A stretch of DNA of 64,000 nucleotides from Pseudomonas lutea (GTDB lineage Bacteria > Pseudomonadota > Gammaproteobacteria > Pseudomonadales > Pseudomonadaceae): the NCBI RefSeq assembly GCF_000759445.1, contig NZ_JRMB01000001.1, positions 1,550,001 to 1,614,000 on the forward strand, read 5' to 3'. Shown here in pieces: positions 1 through 7,425 of this stretch. The notes beneath the pieces were generated by a model, which made no database searches, was not told where the DNA came from, and saw nothing but the letters and a program-made list of their open reading frames with translations. Both the position numbers and the translations under genes were made by a program. Within the stretch, counting starts at the first letter, position 1; each line of letters begins with the position of its first letter.

Positions 1-2027
1 GAATAAAACGGCTCGACACAACGCTGTAACACCTCGTTGCTCATGCCGCTGCCGTTGTCACTCACGGTCAATTTGACGTATTGCCCTTGCGCCGGCGTCT
101 GGCCGAGACCCGGGCTGTCGGAAACGACGTCCACACGCGCGCTGATCTTCAAAAAGCCGTGTTCCGGGATGGCGTCGCGGGCGTTGACGGCCAGATTGAG
201 AATGCCCAACTCCAGCTGGTGCGGGTCGATGAGGATATTCGGCAAGCCGGCCGGGATGTCGACGATCACCTCGATCGTCGGTCCCAGGGATCGCTGGATC
301 AGGTCGCGCATGTCAGTCACGAGTGCATCGACAGCCACTACCTGCGGCTTGAGCGTCTGGCGCCTTGCGAAGGTCAGCAGCCGGCCCACCAGAATGCGCG
401 CGCGATCGGCAGCTTGCAGCGCCGCATCTATAAGACGATGGGAGCGGTCATTGGCGGCAGGCTGGCGACGAAGCAGTTCCAGTGACGTCATGATCGGCGT
501 CAGCAGGTTGTTGAAGTCATGGGCAATGCCGCCACCCAGTTGGCCGACCATTTCGATCTTGCGAGACTCGTGCAGCAGGGCAATGGCCGCCTCGCGCTCG
601 GCCACCATGGTTGCGACCCGCTGCTCAAGGCCTTCGTTGAGCTCTATCAACTGATGCTCGGCACCCACGCGTGCGGTGATGTCGACACAGACAAACAGCA
701 GGCCGCTGAGCTCGTGCCCCTCGTCCAGCAGCGGCGTCACATGTGTTTGCAACCACACGACAGAACCATCTGCGCGTACATGGTGCTGGGTCAGTTCAAA
801 GGGTGTGTCTGCGCTCAGAAAGCGTTCGTGAAAAAGGGGTTGAACGTTTGCGGTGCAGTCTTTATGCACGTCGAGCATCGAATGCCCGGCAATGGCTTCG
901 CGGGGCAGCGCCAGGATTTCGCAGTATCGGTCGTTGACTTGTCGAAAGACCCCTTCGTGATCACAGAGCGCAATCCCCGCACCCGCTTGTTCGAACATCC
1001 CGGCTAGTTGCGCTGAACTCGCGTGCAACGCCGACTCGGCTCGGGTGTGATTGATCCACAGCCAACCGAGCTTCGCCGCTTCCTCGATAAGGTGAATGTC
1101 GTGCCGACTGAAGACCCGATCGCCATCGAACTCCATCGTAAAAACGCCAGCCAGGGTGTCATGGCGCATCAGCGGCACATGCACCGATGAGCGCGCCATC
1201 CCCTTGGCCAGACCACCCAGCGCGTCTTGAGGGGCGTTATCCACGTCAGCCGTTGCGCTGTACTGAACAGTCATGCCCTGGCGCAGTGCACGGCAGGTCT
1301 GGTCGCTGAAGGAAACGAGAGCGGGGTCGTTGCGGATATCACCTGCGCGGTATTCCCGGCTGACCCGGAAACCACCGGACTCCTCGTCCGCCTCCGCCAG
1401 ATTCACGCGAGCGGCATGTAACTCGCTGCCGACCCGGCTGATGACATCGACTTCGATCTGCTCGGGGTCGCGGATCGACGGGAAGGCCTGGCCCAACTCA
1501 AGCAGCAATGCTTGTCGACGTTCGAACTGAACGCGGTCAGTGGTCTCGGTCACGATGCACAGCACACCGCCCACCGAGCCATCCCCCTGATACACCGCCG
1601 AGTAGGAAACGTCGAAGTAGACCGTTTCACCGTAACCGTGCCTTTCGATATAGAACGGACGGTCTTTGGCGGCAAAGGTCTCGCCGGTCTCACGGACGCC
1701 GCGCAACAGAGGCTCGAGGTCATCCCAGAGTTCACGCCAGTTTTCGATGGCAGGTCGGGCAAGCGCGCGGGGATGTTTTTCACCGATGCTGGGCGCATAG
1801 GCGTCGTTGTACAGCGCTATGTAATCGGGCCCCCAAAAGAGCACGATTTGCGCCTGAACCGGCAGTACCGTGCTCATCAGAGCCTTGAGACTGTCCGGCC
1901 ATGTTACAGGCGCACCCAGAGGCGAGCTTTCAATCAGGGGGGACCGAAGCAGATCACCGACCGCACCGCCGTTGGCAAGAAAACGCAGAGGCGCTGCGCT
2001 ATAGCCGGTGTTAGGAGGGTTTTCCAT
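1..2027 (-). CDS. PAS/GAF sensor histidine kinase (C-terminus cut by window edge)
   Basis: A long open frame runs leftward from an ATG at 2027 and is still open at position 1. Translating the minus strand shows an N-terminal PAS-like domain (about residues 40-150), a GAF-like domain (about 170-330), a second PAS domain (about 340-460), a short coiled linker, then the phosphoacceptor motif GGGIAHDFNNLLTP with the histidine near residue 503. The N-box NLAVNARDAI and the start of a G1-type VSDNGSGMS box follow before the edge. This is a membrane-free, probably cytosolic kinase; the HDFNN class is often hybrid, so a receiver domain may lie outside the window. The ligand is unknown. The start has an AGGAGGG-like stretch (TTAGGAGGG complement region) nearby but no clear upstream Shine-Dalgarno, so it could shift slightly. 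Confidence 0.85.
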   Translation of the reverse strand, partial: MENPPNTGYSAAPLRFLANGGAVGDLLRSPLIESSPLGAPVTWPDSLKALMSTVLPVQAQIVLFWGPDYIALYNDAYAPSIGEKHPRALARPAIENWRELWDDLEPLLRGVRETGETFAAKDRPFYIERHGYGETVYFDVSYSAVYQGDGSVGGVLCIVTETTDRVQFERRQALLLELGQAFPSIRDPEQIEVDVISRVGSELHAARVNLAEADEESGGFRVSREYRAGDIRNDPALVSFSDQTCRALRQGMTVQYSATADVDNAPQDALGGLAKGMARSSVHVPLMRHDTLAGVFTMEFDGDRVFSRHDIHLIEEAAKLGWLWINHTRAESALHASSAQLAGMFEQAGAGIALCDHEGVFRQVNDRYCEILALPREAIAGHSMLDVHKDCTANVQPLFHERFLSADTPFELTQHHVRADGSVVWLQTHVTPLLDEGHELSGLLFVCVDITARVGAEHQLIELNEGLEQRVATMVAEREAAIALLHESRKIEMVGQLGGGIAHDFNNLLTPIMTSLELLRRQPAANDRSHRLIDAALQAADRARILVGRLLTFARRQTLKPQVVAVDALVTDMRDLIQRSLGPTIEVIVDIPAGLPNILIDPHQLELGILNLAVNARDAIPEHGFLKISARVDVVSDSPGLGQTPAQGQYVKLTVSDNGSGMSNEVLQRCVEPFY

Positions 2028-2163
2028 AATTAGGGCCTGAGAGGAATTAGCGTGATCAAATAGCCTCGTTTAGAACAAGGCCAATGCGAAGACGTTCCAT
2101 TCAGATGAATACAGTTTTCCATACAGTAAGGGTCCCGGCGTCACCCAGGACCCTCGGGATACC

Positions 2164-2388
2164 TCAGTCTTCTTCTTTGACGGTTGCGACCTCGTCGGCA
2201 CGGACCCGAATGGTCTTGCCGGAAATGTCCTCAAACTCGTAAAAGCCATCTTTGCTTTTAGTTTTGGGCGCGTCTTTGGTCACATACTGAGTGCCGTTCT
2301 GCAACGTCACCACAGTCGAAGTAGAGCACCCGGCCAGCGCCGCGCAGCAAGCGAATGCCACCGGCATCAGCAGTGATTGAATCTTCAT
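2164..2388 (-). CDS. YgdI/YgdR-family small lipoprotein
   Basis: A 74-residue protein with a lipoprotein signal peptide (MKIQSLLMPVAFACCAALAG followed by Cys) and a mature part with TVVTLQNGTQYVTKDAPK and GFYEFEDISGKTIRV. This is the short SH3-like DUF903 fold of E. coli YgdI and YgdR. It should be lipid-anchored in the envelope; its function is not known. The ATG at 2388 is chosen over a longer frame because a perfect AGGAGG sits just upstream of it. A second, diverged member of the family lies at 14426-14650. Confidence 0.88.
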   Translation of the reverse strand: MKIQSLLMPVAFACCAALAGCSTSTVVTLQNGTQYVTKDAPKTKSKDGFYEFEDISGKTIRVRADEVATVKEED

Positions 2389-2567
2389 AAAGCCTCCTGG
2401 TTTCAAATGTCCAAGCCATGTGCGCTTGAGATATCAATCGTCATCTAGCGATCAGATCAGCCCGTTGGAGTTTGGTTCGCCAGTCTGCGAATCAGCAGAC
2501 AAATCAGCGACTTGAGCCGCCGTGGGTTTTTGTCCGCTCCACTGTTGCGAAACGTCCGACACTCAAA

Positions 2568-2587
2568 TACTGTATGCGCATACAGCG
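2568..2587 (+). promoter_or_regulatory. LexA box (SOS operator)
   Basis: The 16-base core CTGTATGCGCATACAG (2570-2585) is a perfect CTGT-N8-ACAG palindrome preceded by TA. It lies directly upstream of the AGGAGG ribosome binding site (2591-2596) and ATG (2604) of the next gene, where bound LexA would block transcription. Confidence 0.85.
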
Positions 2588-2603
2588 AACAGGAGGTCAC
2601 TTC

Positions 2604-2855
2604 ATGTCTGAGTCCGATGCATCCACCGCCGCCTCGCCAGGCCATTACGAACGAATGGCCGTTCGGGTACAAAAGATCATTAATTCCCAAAGTGCGCAGA
2701 AAGCTCGCGCTGCCCTGATTTTTCGACTGGCAGACGAACTGGAAGACGACTGGAAGCAGTTATTGGAAGAAATCGACGAGAACGACAACGTGACCCTGGC
2801 CTGGCGAGACGATGGTGGCGTACAGATCTTCTGGACAGTGCCCAAGGAAGACTGA
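2604..2855 (+). CDS. DUF1654-type small protein, predicted SOS-regulated
   Basis: An 83-residue cytosolic protein. The core from about residue 15 (YERMAVRVQKIINSQSAQKA, then RAALIFRLADE and DDWKQLLEEIDENDNVTLAWRDDGGVQIFWTV when read in pieces) matches what I recall of the Pseudomonas-restricted DUF1654 family. Its biochemical role is unknown. The ATG at 2604 follows AGGAGG by seven bases, which excludes the longer upstream frame. The LexA palindrome immediately upstream predicts induction by DNA damage. The gene stands alone between a lipoprotein gene and an exported nuclease-like gene. Confidence 0.8.
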   Translation: MSESDASTAASPGHYERMAVRVQKIINSQSAQKARAALIFRLADELEDDWKQLLEEIDENDNVTLAWRDDGGVQIFWTVPKED

Positions 2856-2994
2856 GTTGGCATCACCGCTTGTCTCAGCCTATGCATGACGCCCCCTGCT
2901 CAGCGCTTGTGTGGCCGTAGGCGCCAGTCCTGCGGCCACCGGGCCCGCTACCGTTTACCCAGCCTCCCCTTTTGAATAACCCAGTTGGATAACA

Positions 2995-4065
2995 ATGTTC
3001 AGATTTTGTGTCGCCCTGTTTTTAACGTTTAGCTTCCTGCACACCGCTTGCGCCGATGTAAAAATCGGCACCTGGAACCTTGAGCACCTGAGCGTGCGCC
3101 CGAACAAGGATTTCCAGAGCATCGCCAAGGTTGCGCGGCAAGTCGACTTTCTCGCGGTTCAGGAATTAATGAGTGAAGAAGCGCTGCAAGCGCTGGCGTC
3201 GGAGTTGACCCGGCAGACGGGCAAGCACTGGAGCTCCATGGCGTCGCATGCTGTTGGGCGATCTTCCTACAAAGAAATGTACGGCTTCTTGTGGCGGGAT
3301 GAGGCGGTTGCCTATGAAGACGGCGCCGTGAGCTACCTGGACCGCACCGACACCTTCGAGCGCGAGCCTTACTCCGCGCAGTTCAGGTCCCTGAAAGACG
3401 GCAAGACCTTCGTCGTTGCAACCGTGCATGTCTTGTACGGCAAGAACCAGGCAGACCGTGCTTCAGAAATCGTCGCCCTCTCAAACTACTGGACCTGGCT
3501 GCAGGAAACCTACCCCGGCAATAACCGGATCATGCTGATGGGTGACTTCAACACGCCGCCCAATTCTCCCGCGTGGAGCAAACTCGACAGCAGTGCCAGA
3601 CCGCTCGTACTGGATGGCGCCAGCACCCTGTCCACCACGGACGGTAAGTTCGCCAACCTTTACGACAATATTTTCATCAGCAAGGACTCGGCCATCCGCG
3701 TCAACAAAGTCGCGGTCTACGACTACCCGAAGTTTCTGGGGCTGACCCACGCGAAGGGACGGGACAGCGTGTCCGACCATGCGCCGATTTTTCTCGATGC
3801 AAGCCTGAGTGGCGGCAGTGCGGCGCAAAGTGGGTCGGCTGTGACGGCGCAGGCGCGACCAGGTGCGGACAGTCCGATGAAGCCGGCCGTAAACACCCCG
3901 TCGACCCATCTGGCGCTGGCGATCCGCGGCAACAAAAAGACCATGGTCTATCACCGCCCTGACTGCCCTTCGTACAACGCAATCGCCGAAAAAAACCGTG
4001 TCGAATTCAACAGCGCTGCGGTTGCCGAGGCTCAGCATTATCGTCTGGCAGGGAATTGCCGATAG
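2995..4065 (+). CDS. Exported endonuclease/exonuclease/phosphatase-family protein
   Basis: A 356-residue protein with a signal peptide ending near CADVKIGTW. The EEP (DNase I-like) fold is shown by GTWNLEHL, the metal-binding Glu in AVQEL, the catalytic His in the VATVHVLYG strand, MGDFNTPPNS and the terminal SDHAPIF motif. After residue about 275 an Ala/Gly/Ser-rich linker leads to a small C-terminal module with MVYHRPDCPSY and a final GNC. That Cys/His pattern resembles zinc-binding tails on secreted nucleases and the Ada metal-binding domain. A secreted nuclease or phosphodiesterase is most likely, but a phosphatase cannot be excluded. It is monocistronic and converges on the 4136-4537 gene. 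Confidence 0.8.
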   Translation: MFRFCVALFLTFSFLHTACADVKIGTWNLEHLSVRPNKDFQSIAKVARQVDFLAVQELMSEEALQALASELTRQTGKHWSSMASHAVGRSSYKEMYGFLWRDEAVAYEDGAVSYLDRTDTFEREPYSAQFRSLKDGKTFVVATVHVLYGKNQADRASEIVALSNYWTWLQETYPGNNRIMLMGDFNTPPNSPAWSKLDSSARPLVLDGASTLSTTDGKFANLYDNIFISKDSAIRVNKVAVYDYPKFLGLTHAKGRDSVSDHAPIFLDASLSGGSAAQSGSAVTAQARPGADSPMKPAVNTPSTHLALAIRGNKKTMVYHRPDCPSYNAIAEKNRVEFNSAAVAEAQHYRLAGNCR

Positions 4066-4135
4066 CCCCGGCCATGCCGGGCTGCAATAGCCTGCCGGCA
4101 GTTGGCAGGCTCTGCGTCTATTCACACGCACATAC

Positions 4136-4537
4136 TCACTTGCGGGCGAGATCGTGCTGAATGCACCCCTCGTAGTAGGTCTGCCGTACGGCGGCGGGCT
4201 TCAACTTCGAGGGGCTTTTATAGGTTTGCTCCGTAATGCCCAGCGCCATCTTGCGCATCCAGGGTTTGCTGAACGTGCGGCTTTGCAGTTTCTTCCGGGC
4301 GCTGTAGAGCGTGGTCCCCGACAGTTTGGATTGCTGCGCCACCCCTGCCATTCCCGCCCCCCATTTGCAGACCTGCAGTTCGTTCTTGCTGATGGCCCTG
4401 GCGTGCGCGCTCACCGACACAGCTGCCAGAAACCCCATCACTACGGCCAGACTCACCCTACGCGTGCACATCCGCATCGTCCTGAAATCCATCAAAAAAA
4501 AAGGATTTTTCCAGAAATGCTGATACCTGCGGGCCAT
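4136..4537 (-). CDS. Small exported protein of unknown function
   Basis: A basic protein of about 133 residues (111 from the latest plausible start) with a hydrophobic signal segment (RRVSLAVVMGFLAAVSVSAHA). The mature part holds two cysteines (LQVCKWG and YEGCIQH), which could form a periplasmic disulfide, and is rich in Lys, Gln and Ser. I do not recognise the family. The ATG at 4537 follows AAGGTGGAAGG by seven bases. Internal ATGs at 4477 and 4471 would give a more usual signal peptide, and an AGGA lies eight bases before the latter. A run of nine A/T pairs (4494-4502) falls between these starts. Confidence 0.65.
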   Translation of the reverse strand: MARRYQHFWKNPFFLMDFRTMRMCTRRVSLAVVMGFLAAVSVSAHARAISKNELQVCKWGAGMAGVAQQSKLSGTTLYSARKKLQSRTFSKPWMRKMALGITEQTYKSPSKLKPAAVRQTYYEGCIQHDLARK

Positions 4538-4743
4538 CAAATTGCCTTCCACCTTATTCTTCGGGCGATGGGCTCAATGAGGGCTCCGGGGTATATGCCT
4601 CGCATCGCTGGTCCCAGTCGTCGTCGCGATCGGGTGTGACGCTGCTCCATCGAGTACGAATCAGGCGAAACGCTAAACAAATGGGTATCCGTGCGGTCGG
4701 AATTTATAAGCAGCGCTCATCACACCAGCAAAGCGAGGTAAAC

Positions 4744-5001
4744 ATGACCATCGATAACGCACTGAAAAAGGAAGTTCTCACCCGCCTGTTGCACGCTCAT
4801 CCACACGGGCTGGGCAAGGAAGTGCTGGACAACTACAGGGGGGAAAATGCTGTCGCCGATACCCTTGAGCACCTGCAGGATGCCGGGCTGATTCACGACG
4901 GCTGCGTGAACCGCCCTGCTGAGGGTGACCGGTCCCTGAAGTACCCTATCAAGCTCAGCTCATCCGGAGTGGACGCCGCCAAGCAGTTGCAGGCTGGCTA
5001 G
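4744..5001 (+). CDS. Small protein, possible winged-helix fold
   Basis: An 85-residue protein. The arrangement (KKEVLTRLLHAHPHGLGKEV, then a helix ending LEHLQDAGLIHDG and a strand-rich KYPIKLSSSG) resembles a winged helix, but I cannot name a family. GCGAGG lies upstream of the ATG at 4744, which is preferred to the longer frame. The gene is followed by a strong Rho-independent terminator. It could be a DNA-binding protein or a minor structural protein. Confidence 0.7.
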   Translation: MTIDNALKKEVLTRLLHAHPHGLGKEVLDNYRGENAVADTLEHLQDAGLIHDGCVNRPAEGDRSLKYPIKLSSSGVDAAKQLQAG

Positions 5002-5027
5002 CGAGCGCGTTCACGCTCATGCGTGCA

Positions 5028-5057
5028 AAAGAAAACCGGCCAAGGCCGGTTTTCTTT
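5028..5057 (+). terminator. Rho-independent terminator
   Basis: A 14-bp perfect inverted repeat (AAAGAAAACCGGCC, loop AA) ends in TTTTCTTT. The A and T runs on both sides let it work in either direction, but only the plus-strand gene ending at 5001 is close. Confidence 0.85.
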
Positions 5058-5205
5058 GGAATCGATGATGGTGTTCTCCCCTGGCGCTACCTGCACTGGA
5101 CACTCGACAGCCTGTCAGGAAGCAGCACCACAGGGGAACAGGAAACAGCCTACAAGTCAGCGGCCTTTTTCGTCACGCCCACTTGTGTGACTTGATGAGT
5201 CAAGC

Positions 5206-5991
5206 TCAGACCGCCGGGTAATCGCCGGTGCCTTCCGGCCAAGGGGTCAGCAGCTCGAAACCGTCCCCGGTCACCGCTACCATGTGCTCCCACTGCGCCG
5301 AGAGGGACTGGTCACGCGTGAGGACGGTCCAGCCATCGTCAAGCACGTAAGTGCCTGGTTTGCCGGCGTTGATCATAGGCTCGATGGTAAACACCATCCC
5401 GGGCTTGAGCTTGAGCCCCTTGCCCGCTGAGCCGTAGTGCAGGACCTGAGGCTCTTCATGGTATTTGCGGCCGATGCCATGCCCGCAATATTCGCGTACC
5501 ACGCTGAAGCCCTCACGGTACGCCACGGTCTGGATGGCATGCCCAATGTCGCCCAGTGTCGCGCCAGGCCTGACAGCGTGGATACCGGCGAGTGTGGCTT
5601 CATAGGTGGTTTCGACCAATCGGCGAGCGAGCGGGCTTACCTCCCCCACGTAGTACATGCGGCTGGTATCGCCATACCAGCCATCCTTGATGACCGCGAC
5701 GTCAATGTTGACGATATCGCCTGCTTTCAGCACGTCGTCTGCCGAGGGAATGCCGTGGCAAACGACGGTGTTCGGGGATATACACGTGGTTTTGGTGAAG
5801 CCGTGATAGCCGACGTTCGCGGGGATCACCTTGAGCTGGTTGACGATAAAGTCGTTACACAGGTCATCCAGCGCCTCGGTGGTGACGCCCGGCTTGACGT
5901 GCTCGCCAATCATGGCCAGCACCTCTGCGGCCAGACGACCCGCTACACGGAGCCCGACCAGATCGGCTTCACTCTTGATGCTGATGCTCAT
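5206..5991 (-). CDS. map: Type I methionine aminopeptidase
   Basis: A 261-residue metallopeptidase that removes the initiator Met. The five metal ligands are all recognisable: Asp in NIDVAVIKDGWYGD (two Asp), His in YCGHGIGRKYHEEP, Glu in FTIEPMI and Glu in SAQWEHMVAV. There is no N-terminal SH3 or zinc-finger extension. The ATG at 5991 overlaps the stop of the upstream ParD-like gene by four bases (ATGA) and is preceded by GGGCGGTG, so the pair should be translationally coupled. This is likely a second, accessory map rather than the housekeeping copy, which normally sits near rpsB; that is an inference from context. Confidence 0.93.
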   Translation of the reverse strand: MSISIKSEADLVGLRVAGRLAAEVLAMIGEHVKPGVTTEALDDLCNDFIVNQLKVIPANVGYHGFTKTTCISPNTVVCHGIPSADDVLKAGDIVNIDVAVIKDGWYGDTSRMYYVGEVSPLARRLVETTYEATLAGIHAVRPGATLGDIGHAIQTVAYREGFSVVREYCGHGIGRKYHEEPQVLHYGSAGKGLKLKPGMVFTIEPMINAGKPGTYVLDDGWTVLTRDQSLSAQWEHMVAVTGDGFELLTPWPEGTGDYPAV

Positions 5992-6242
5992 TGCGACACC
6001 GCCCTGTTTTCTGAGAGATCGGGCACAAGGTCGCAAGGCTGAAGACTCAACACAGCGCCGCCCGACGTTTCGGCGCGGATCAGCAGTTGGCAGATTTCGC
6101 TGTAATTAAGCCCCGGATGAAGCTCGGCCAGCATGCCGACGCGCATCCAGTGTTCGGCCTGCGAATTGATCGATCGGCTCAACGCTGCGCTGGCACAGCG
6201 GATATTGGCGTGCATCTGTTCGGAAATTTTTACCAGACCCAT
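5988..6242 (-). CDS. ParD-like antitoxin-family protein
   Basis: An 84-residue protein containing VKISEQMHANIRCASAALSR and SINSQAEHWMRVGMLAELHP, the signature of the ParD_like family, whose N-terminal strand-helix-helix resembles antitoxin DNA-binding domains. No ParE toxin follows; instead the gene overlaps a methionine aminopeptidase by four bases. The ATG at 6242 follows CGAGGT; the upstream extension lacks a ribosome site. An AT-rich inverted repeat (6258-6287) just upstream is a plausible autoregulatory operator. Whether the pair is a toxin-antitoxin system or simply a regulator with its enzyme is unknown. Confidence 0.85.
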   Translation of the reverse strand: MGLVKISEQMHANIRCASAALSRSINSQAEHWMRVGMLAELHPGLNYSEICQLLIRAETSGGAVLSLQPCDLVPDLSENRAVSQ

Positions 6243-6257
6243 GGCGACCTCGCGAAG

Positions 6258-6287
6258 AATATACGCAGCATATATGTTTCGTATATT
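6258..6287 (-). promoter_or_regulatory. Inverted repeat, candidate operator of the ParD-like/map operon
   Basis: AATATACG (6258-6265) and CGTATATT (6280-6287) form a perfect 8-bp inverted repeat around an AT-rich spacer, 16 bases upstream of the ParD-like ATG. The position suits a promoter-overlapping autorepressor site. Confidence 0.55.
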
Positions 6288-6321
6288 TTCACGCAACCGA
6301 CTCATGACTTACCGGCAAGTG

Positions 6322-6660
6322 TCAGGATGAACACTCGGTGGCGCATTCGGACAAAGACGTTGCCAACTGGGATATCGCTTCACGATCATCTTCGCTCAGC
6401 GCACGGTAATGAGTAATGACCGCCCGCTCCGCCTCGCTCAGGGTATCGGTAGCGATGGGAGTACGCTGGCCCGACAACACATACATAACATCGATGCCCT
6501 TTTTGCCAAGGGCTGCCATGTAGTCCGAGCGCGGAATACGCTCCCCGCTTTCATACTTGCCCTGAGCATTGGCTTCAACGCCACCGATTGAGCCGAAGTC
6601 CTGCTGCGACAGACCGAGCCTTTTGCGTTCTTCTTTCAGACGTGAGCCGAGATCTTTCAT
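6322..6660 (-). CDS. XRE-family helix-turn-helix regulator
   Basis: A 112-residue protein. Residues 3-60 are a Cro/C1-type HTH (GSRLKEERKRLGLSQQDFG, then ANAQGKYESGERIP). The MYVLSGQRT segment after the HTH and an acidic helical C-terminus (SEAERAVITHYRALSEDDRE) are typical of prophage-derived repressors that dimerise without a peptidase domain. The ATG at 6660 has AGGA nine bases upstream. It precedes the ParD-like/map pair by about 80 bases on the same strand and may be part of, or control, that unit. There are no phage genes nearby. Confidence 0.85.
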   Translation of the reverse strand: MKDLGSRLKEERKRLGLSQQDFGSIGGVEANAQGKYESGERIPRSDYMAALGKKGIDVMYVLSGQRTPIATDTLSEAERAVITHYRALSEDDREAISQLATSLSECATECSS

Positions 6661-6853
6661 AAACAAGGGTCCTGAAATTTACTGTGTTCAACATGCAAGA
6701 CCCCATTGGTCCGAGGGAGTTGCGACCAGGCGCTCAATTGGTCAATCTTCTGAAATGTCGACTCAAGCAATCCGTTGAGCGGCCGATAGGTTCTGACGTA
6801 CAGCCCCTCATTTCGAATGGGCAGCCCGATTTCTGCAGTTCGGAGAACCAGAC

Positions 6854-7009
6854 ATGACCACTTTCTTGCTTGCATGGTGCGCGGTATCGGCAGTGGGCAC
6901 TTCAGTCGCGCTGGCCATGATTCGTACCGGCAAGAATCGCCAGCCCGACGCTGATGACACGGTTGCGGGTCAGACTCCGGTGCCGGTGATGGTGCGATTC
7001 AAGCCCTGA
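6854..7009 (+). CDS. Small single-pass membrane protein (51 aa)
   Basis: A short frame starts at ATG 6854 with GGAG eight bases upstream: a hydrophobic N-terminus (TTFLLAWCAVSAVGTSVALA) followed by a basic RTGKNRQ and a hydrophilic tail ending VMVRFKP. The pattern fits a one-helix inner-membrane protein with a cytoplasmic tail. I do not recognise the family. It stands alone between two minus-strand genes. Confidence 0.55.
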   Translation: MTTFLLAWCAVSAVGTSVALAMIRTGKNRQPDADDTVAGQTPVPVMVRFKP

Positions 7010-7041
7010 ACCGGCCTGCTTGCGGCTTGCCCCACAAAGCG

Positions 7042-7266
7042 TCACTCTGCCGCGAGCTGGCTTACGTGGGCCATGTTGGCCGTCGCATAGCCGCTCGCCG
7101 ACGGGGCAAACGCGAGGTCGGCCTGATTGGCGCTGAACTGGCGAAGCCCTGACGCCAGAGCAAGAAAATCCTCGCGCTGCATCTCATTGCCCCAGATGCT
7201 GCTGAACGAAGATTCATGTTGCTGTGCAGCACATTCAGTGCGGGTGTTCGCTTGATTGGTTTGCAT
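7042..7266 (-). CDS. Small protein of unknown function behind a LexA box
   Basis: A 74-residue hydrophilic protein (starts MQTNQANTRTECAAQQ; middle FSSIWGNEMQREDFLALASG). It has no signal peptide or membrane segment and I cannot assign a family. The ATG at 7266 lies 20 bases downstream of a 20-base LexA palindrome; the longer frame would start upstream of the operator and is rejected. An SOS-induced role is predicted from the operator alone. Small SOS proteins often inhibit division or bind DNA enzymes, but nothing in the sequence shows either. Confidence 0.7.
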   Translation of the reverse strand: MQTNQANTRTECAAQQHESSFSSIWGNEMQREDFLALASGLRQFSANQADLAFAPSASGYATANMAHVSQLAAE

Positions 7267-7286
7267 GGGCGCTCTCTTCTTCTCGA

Positions 7287-7306
7287 TACTGTTTAAACAT
7301 ACAGTA
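7287..7306 (-). promoter_or_regulatory. LexA box (SOS operator)
   Basis: The core CTGTTTAAACATACAG (7289-7304) fits CTGT-N8-ACAG and is flanked by TA on both sides, the full 20-base consensus outline. It precedes the minus-strand gene starting at 7266. Confidence 0.85.
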
Positions 7307-7425
7307 TTTTCTACGCCCCCTGAACGCAAGTCCTGTCGCGACGAATGGTCACCGCGGGCCGCTGATCCATTCTCGTCTCCTGCGCCAGCTCAATACGCCT
7401 CGGCACCGAATAGGCGCGCCCGGAT

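Noticed and set aside
6241..6300. ParE-type toxin gene next to the ParD-like gene
   Set aside because: No toxin frame exists on either strand here; the only partner is the methionine aminopeptidase.
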